The notes beneath the pieces are model-generated. The model was not told the origin of the DNA and ran no database searches. It was given only the letters and a program-made list of their open reading frames with translations. A DNA stretch of 64,000 nt from Candidatus Gastranaerophilales bacterium (lineage in GTDB: Bacteria; Cyanobacteriota; Vampirovibrionia; Gastranaerophilales; Gastranaerophilaceae): positions 1 to 64,000 of the forward strand of contig CALURU010000003.1 in NCBI GenBank assembly GCA_944323255.1. The letters run 5' to 3'. This document shows, in pieces, positions 60,658-64,000 of the stretch. Positions within the stretch are counted from its first letter, which is position 1. Each line of letters opens with the position of its first letter. The translations under genes and the position numbers were made by a program.

Positions 60658-61737
60658 TCATCTTACGGTTTTATCTTCATATCCGGTAAGTTCGTTGTCC
60701 ATATCCGGAACTATTGAATAATATAAGCCCTTTCCGATATTTGGATCACCAACTTTTTTAACATCGATTGTGTAATATTTGTAGTCATATTCAAGTGTTT
60801 CCGGATTGTAATTATTTACTCTTAATGCACGAACTTCTTTTCCGTCCGGAGCAGTTAAAGTTACCTGATCAAAGGATGGATATTCTTCTATTATATTACC
60901 GTTTTCGTCCATTAATTTCTGGGAAGCATATCTGTCCGACCAGAATTTTTTTGCCTGAACATGATTAACATAGGCAAGATCTTTATTTATTTTATCAATT
61001 TCCGTATCAATTTGTGCAATTCTTTCCTGCCTTTGTGCTGTTTCTTCCGCTGTTAAATCACGCTCTTTTGTTTTTTTAAATAAACCTAAAAACCCTTTTG
61101 TTTCATATTGAACTTTTGTTTTTTGAAGCGAATGTTTTTCAATCGTTAAATCGGATCTTTTGCTTGTCAGAATATTAGCCCTCTCCTCGCCGCTCTTTCC
61201 GACAAGTTCAGGATTAGAATCCAGGTCGGCAATTATTTTTGCCTCTGCATAATCCGTATTTGTACCTGTTTTCTCCTCTTTAATATTATTAATATTGCTG
61301 CCGGCATTTGGTTTTATTTCTTCTGCCATCTCGGCTTGAGGAGTAGGAATATCAACTTTAGCTTTCAGAGGTTTTGCAACAGCCTCTTGCGGCATTTTTG
61401 TTTTTTCTTCTTCTTTTAGAACATACCCCGCCGATTCGGCAAGCCTTATAAAATCATTATAGCTGTATTCCGTCTTTGTTCCAGTGAGCATGCTGTGAAA
61501 ATCCGTACTGTAGTTGTGTTCTTTATGAATCTTTAATAACTCTTTCTCCAGAGCCGCTTTTTCGGAATTGGTGAATCCATCACCTTTTGTGTCTACAAAT
61601 ATTCCCTGATCAACAAACTCGTTTAATTTGTCCATATAATCATAAGAAATTCCGGAACGCTGTTTTTCGCCTCTGTATTTCAAAATATTTGTGTAACCAT
61701 TTTGTTTAATTGCCTCAAAATCTGATAAATTCCCCAT
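60658..61737 (-). CDS. Hypothetical protein with coiled-coil middle
   Basis: I do not recognise this 359-aa protein. It has no signal peptide (MGNLSDFEAIKQNGYTNILK start). VDTKGDGFTNSEKAALEKEL near residue 49 looks like a degenerate EF-hand or dockerin loop. A Pro/Ala/Glu linker (about 115-165) precedes a Lys/Glu/Gln-rich coiled coil (about 195-260) and a beta-like C-terminal region (YPSFDQVTLTAPDGKEVRAL). GGGGAAAA is a weak ribosome site. It stands alone between coaBC and the divergent anmK. Confidence 0.7.
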   Translation of the reverse strand: MGNLSDFEAIKQNGYTNILKYRGEKQRSGISYDYMDKLNEFVDQGIFVDTKGDGFTNSEKAALEKELLKIHKEHNYSTDFHSMLTGTKTEYSYNDFIRLAESAGYVLKEEEKTKMPQEAVAKPLKAKVDIPTPQAEMAEEIKPNAGSNINNIKEEKTGTNTDYAEAKIIADLDSNPELVGKSGEERANILTSKRSDLTIEKHSLQKTKVQYETKGFLGLFKKTKERDLTAEETAQRQERIAQIDTEIDKINKDLAYVNHVQAKKFWSDRYASQKLMDENGNIIEEYPSFDQVTLTAPDGKEVRALRVNNYNPETLEYDYKYYTIDVKKVGDPNIGKGLYYSIVPDMDNELTGYEDKTVR

Positions 61738-61850
61738 AAATTATTTTCCCCAAAATTTAAAAAATATCCTTACTATATTTATTAAAAGTTTTTATTTCGA
61801 AAAAAATTGCCTGGTTTGTAAAGAAATATAACAATCTAATTCAAAAATTG

Positions 61851-61859
61851 TGCTATAAT
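61851..61859 (+). promoter_or_regulatory. Extended -10 promoter of anmK
   Basis: TGCTATAAT with 7 nt to the ATG at 61867 and no ribosome site between. Confidence 0.6.
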
Positions 61860-61866
61860 TCATTTT

Positions 61867-62982
61867 ATGGAAGAGAAAGAAACAAAGCGTGTAATAGGTT
61901 TAATGTCGGGAACGTCCTGCGATTCTGTGGATGCAGGATTGTGTGAAGTAAATCCCGATATGTCAGTAAAGCTTATACAAGGAATAAATTATTCATATCC
62001 GGAACATATAAGAGCAAAAATTTTTGCAGCTTTTAGAGGAGAGATTTCCATTAAAGAATTATGCCAGCTTAACTTCGCTGTCGGAAAATGCTTTGCAAAC
62101 GCAGCTAAAGTGCTTATTGAAGAATTTGGGAAACCAGATCTGATTTCAAGCCATGGACAGACGGTTTATCACTATCCTTATGACGAAAAACTCGACAACA
62201 TTCCGTTAAAAAGTACATTACAGATAGGGGAAAGCTCAATCATAGCAAAAGATACCGGCTGTATGGTTGTATCAAACTTCCGGGAAGCCGATATAGCTTC
62301 TGGCGGTCAGGGAGCACCACTGGTTTGTTTTGCTGATGAAAAATGGTTTAAAAATTCGCTTGTACAAAATATCGGAGGAATTTCCAATGTAACGGTAGTT
62401 TCTGATGATTGCGAAACTTTCGGTTTTGATACAGGATGCGGGAATATTATGATAGATTATTGCGTTCAAAAGTTTTTCTCGCAAAAATACGATAAAGACG
62501 GTGAAATAGCAGCTTCAGGAAATATTTGCGAAAGTTGGCTTGATTGTCTGCTTCAGGATGAATATTATTTTTTGGATCCGCCAAAAACTACCGGAAGAGA
62601 ATATTTTTCAAACAAATACATTGAAAATATCTTAAAAATTGCGCCTTCTGAGCCGGCAGATATCATTGCAACATTGACCGCCCTAACTGCTAAAACTATT
62701 GCTCAGGCATATGAAAGATTTGTTTATCCAAAGGTGCATGCCGATAAAGTTATAATCGGAGGAGGCGGAGCTTATAACAAAACAATGATGCGGTTTTTGA
62801 GAAGCTATATTCCAAAGCGTATTGAAATTAAAACTCACGAAGATTATGGAATTTCCAATAATTTTAAAGAAGTAATGGCTTTTGCACTTCTCGGCTATTG
62901 TACCTATTATGGCATTCCGAATAACGTACCATCTTGTACAGGGGCTGACAGACGTACTGTTATGGGGAAAATCTCGTACTAA
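61867..62982 (+). CDS. anmK: Anhydro-N-acetylmuramic acid kinase
   Basis: AnmK phosphorylates and opens 1,6-anhydroMurNAc during cell-wall recycling. The 371-aa protein has VIGLMSGTSCDSVDAGLCEV, DLISSHGQTVYHYP, NFREADIASGGQGAPLV, NIGGISNVTVVS, FDTGCGNIMIDY and GGGGAYNKTMMRFL. With nanEK it suggests amino-sugar salvage, although MurQ is not in the window. The second ketosynthase gene is convergent, with a 23-bp gap. Confidence 0.95.
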   Translation: MEEKETKRVIGLMSGTSCDSVDAGLCEVNPDMSVKLIQGINYSYPEHIRAKIFAAFRGEISIKELCQLNFAVGKCFANAAKVLIEEFGKPDLISSHGQTVYHYPYDEKLDNIPLKSTLQIGESSIIAKDTGCMVVSNFREADIASGGQGAPLVCFADEKWFKNSLVQNIGGISNVTVVSDDCETFGFDTGCGNIMIDYCVQKFFSQKYDKDGEIAASGNICESWLDCLLQDEYYFLDPPKTTGREYFSNKYIENILKIAPSEPADIIATLTALTAKTIAQAYERFVYPKVHADKVIIGGGGAYNKTMMRFLRSYIPKRIEIKTHEDYGISNNFKEVMAFALLGYCTYYGIPNNVPSCTGADRRTVMGKISY

Positions 62983-63005
62983 ATGTGAAACTTTACAGGA
63001 AAATT

Positions 63006-64000
63006 TTATGAATTATTTTTCAGTACAATTGCGCAATTTGTACCACCAAAGCCAAACGACAAGCAAAGAGCATATTTATTTTTTCTATATAATGTTTTAT
63101 CTGCAAGCTTTATTTGGGGTAAAGTATCATCATATTCGCCGTCATAAATGTGAGGGTAAACACGTTTCTCTCCGCTATCTAAAAGTTTGCAGCAAAGAGC
63201 GGTTTCTATGCTTGCAGCTGCTCCTAGGCAATGTCCGGTAAGCGGTTTTGTTGAACTTGCAGGAACTTTGTTCTCAAAAACATTGCTGACTGCCCTTGCT
63301 TCCATCAGATCATTTGCAATTGTGCCGGTTCCGTGCAGATTAATATAACTAATCTCTTCCGGGTTAAGATTTCCAAGCGCCAGTCTTATCGCTCTTTCCG
63401 GCTCAACTGCCTCAGGATCCGGCGTTGTTGAGTGATAAAAATCTGTCGATTCACCTATTCCCGTTACTTCTATTCCCCCGCCTTCTTTTTGGAGTATAAA
63501 TACTGCTGCCCCTTCACCTATATTAATCCCTTTTCTGTTTTTACTAAAAGGATTTGAAGGAATATTATTTAAAACCTCCAGAGCATGAAACCCGTAAACA
63601 GGTACTTTTGATATTGAATCACATCCGCCTGCAATTACCGTATCAGCAATACCGGATTCCAGAAGCTCTGATGCTATTTTAAAAGCTTTTATTCCAGAAG
63701 AACAGGCGGTAGAAACAGAAGTGTAAAAATTTTTAAATCCGTAATGTTTGTATAAAAATTCCGCAGGATTACCTATCTGATAGTGTTTATGATTATGGCT
63801 TATTTCATATTCATCTACCCCGGAATTTGAAGTAGCTATTACTATTGCGGTTCTTGTCCTGTCATATTGCTCAATATTTAATGGCTCTAATGCTTTTAAT
63901 AAAAGTCTGTTACACCTTAGATTATAATCTTCTTCTTTAATTTCCGGCAGTTCAAAATCTACAATTCCAAGGCGTGCAAAATCTTTCTGCACAAACTTTC
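63006..64000 (-). CDS. Beta-ketoacyl synthase, 5' end beyond the window
   Basis: At least 331 residues are visible. It lacks the usual N-terminal VTGxG segment, and the frame is open to the window edge, so the start lies outside. Active-site residues are present: Cys in STACSSGIKAFKIA, His in NLHGTGTIANDL and His in LTGHCLGAAASIE. It is a divergent paralogue of the synthase at 55067-56290. The likely partnership is with that operon in a type II polyene-like pathway. A GTG at 63992 would give a truncated enzyme and is not favoured. Confidence 0.88.
   Translation of the reverse strand, partial: KFVQKDFARLGIVDFELPEIKEEDYNLRCNRLLLKALEPLNIEQYDRTRTAIVIATSNSGVDEYEISHNHKHYQIGNPAEFLYKHYGFKNFYTSVSTACSSGIKAFKIASELLESGIADTVIAGGCDSISKVPVYGFHALEVLNNIPSNPFSKNRKGINIGEGAAVFILQKEGGGIEVTGIGESTDFYHSTTPDPEAVEPERAIRLALGNLNPEEISYINLHGTGTIANDLMEARAVSNVFENKVPASSTKPLTGHCLGAAASIETALCCKLLDSGEKRVYPHIYDGEYDDTLPQIKLADKTLYRKNKYALCLSFGFGGTNCAIVLKNNS

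Overview
The window is A+T-rich, densely coded bacterial DNA with many short operons. No rRNA, tRNA, CRISPR array or intact phage was recognised. It encodes a fermentative-type 2-keto-acid decarboxylase, type IV prepilin-like proteins, lipoproteins and secreted proteins, WavE/GT8/capsule-type sugar enzymes, a NusB of about 219 aa (much longer than the ~140 aa E. coli protein) and a HAMP-PAS histidine kinase. Together these suggest a diderm, probably gut-associated non-photosynthetic relative of cyanobacteria (Vampirovibrionia/Melainabacteria, Gastranaerophilales-like). That assignment is an inference; no 16S or marker search was possible.

Layout. 42-2927 is uvrA (minus). 3228-9314 is a minus-strand run of five prepilin-like genes; three share a Cys-containing N-terminal module and end in ISW or VSW, and two carry Gly-rich domains. 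9490-11260 holds an acyltransferase-3 gene bracketed by two homologous convergent small-RNA/small-ORF modules that look like type I toxin-antitoxin loci. 11438-13728 is a pyruvate/indolepyruvate decarboxylase-like gene translationally coupled to gmk, followed by an island of nested palindromes. 14408-21745 has a large lineage-type hypothetical, a ribbon-helix-helix regulator, a secreted TPR protein, dus and a parvulin lipoprotein. 21769-26802 is murA, a small duplicated-motif protein and mfd. 26884-32006 has two putative peptidases, a lipoprotein and nanE with a ROK kinase.

32102-41001 is a minus-strand surface-glycan locus: two WavE-like proteins, two strikingly A+T-rich genes, a HAD phosphatase, a nucleotidyltransferase/kinase fusion and a nucleotidyltransferase, headed by a catalytically degraded tyrosine recombinase. 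An intact short tyrosine recombinase lies just upstream. 42421-52685 is mostly housekeeping: dCMP deaminase, comF, metG, bcp, a histidine kinase, nusB, ftsY, a DUF2229 protein and mutL. 52719-54493 has two glycosyltransferases, followed by a matrixin-like protease. 55067-57445 is a dehydratase/ketoreductase/ketosynthase operon, and a second ketosynthase runs off the right edge. Together they resemble the core of an aryl-polyene-type type II synthase. Between them lie a secreted protein, a Nif3-like gene, coaBC, a hypothetical and anmK.

The most notable non-coding content is: (1) the two convergent type I-like modules, whose Shine-Dalgarno/anti-Shine-Dalgarno pairs covary; (2) a ~150-bp miniature element present three times, each copy flanked by its own 10-14-bp direct repeat, one copy interrupting a transposase remnant; (3) G+C-rich palindromic repeats inserted in frame inside uvrA and coaBC; (4) repeated use of an extended -10 box placed 6-7 nt from the start codon, implying leaderless transcripts for about ten genes.
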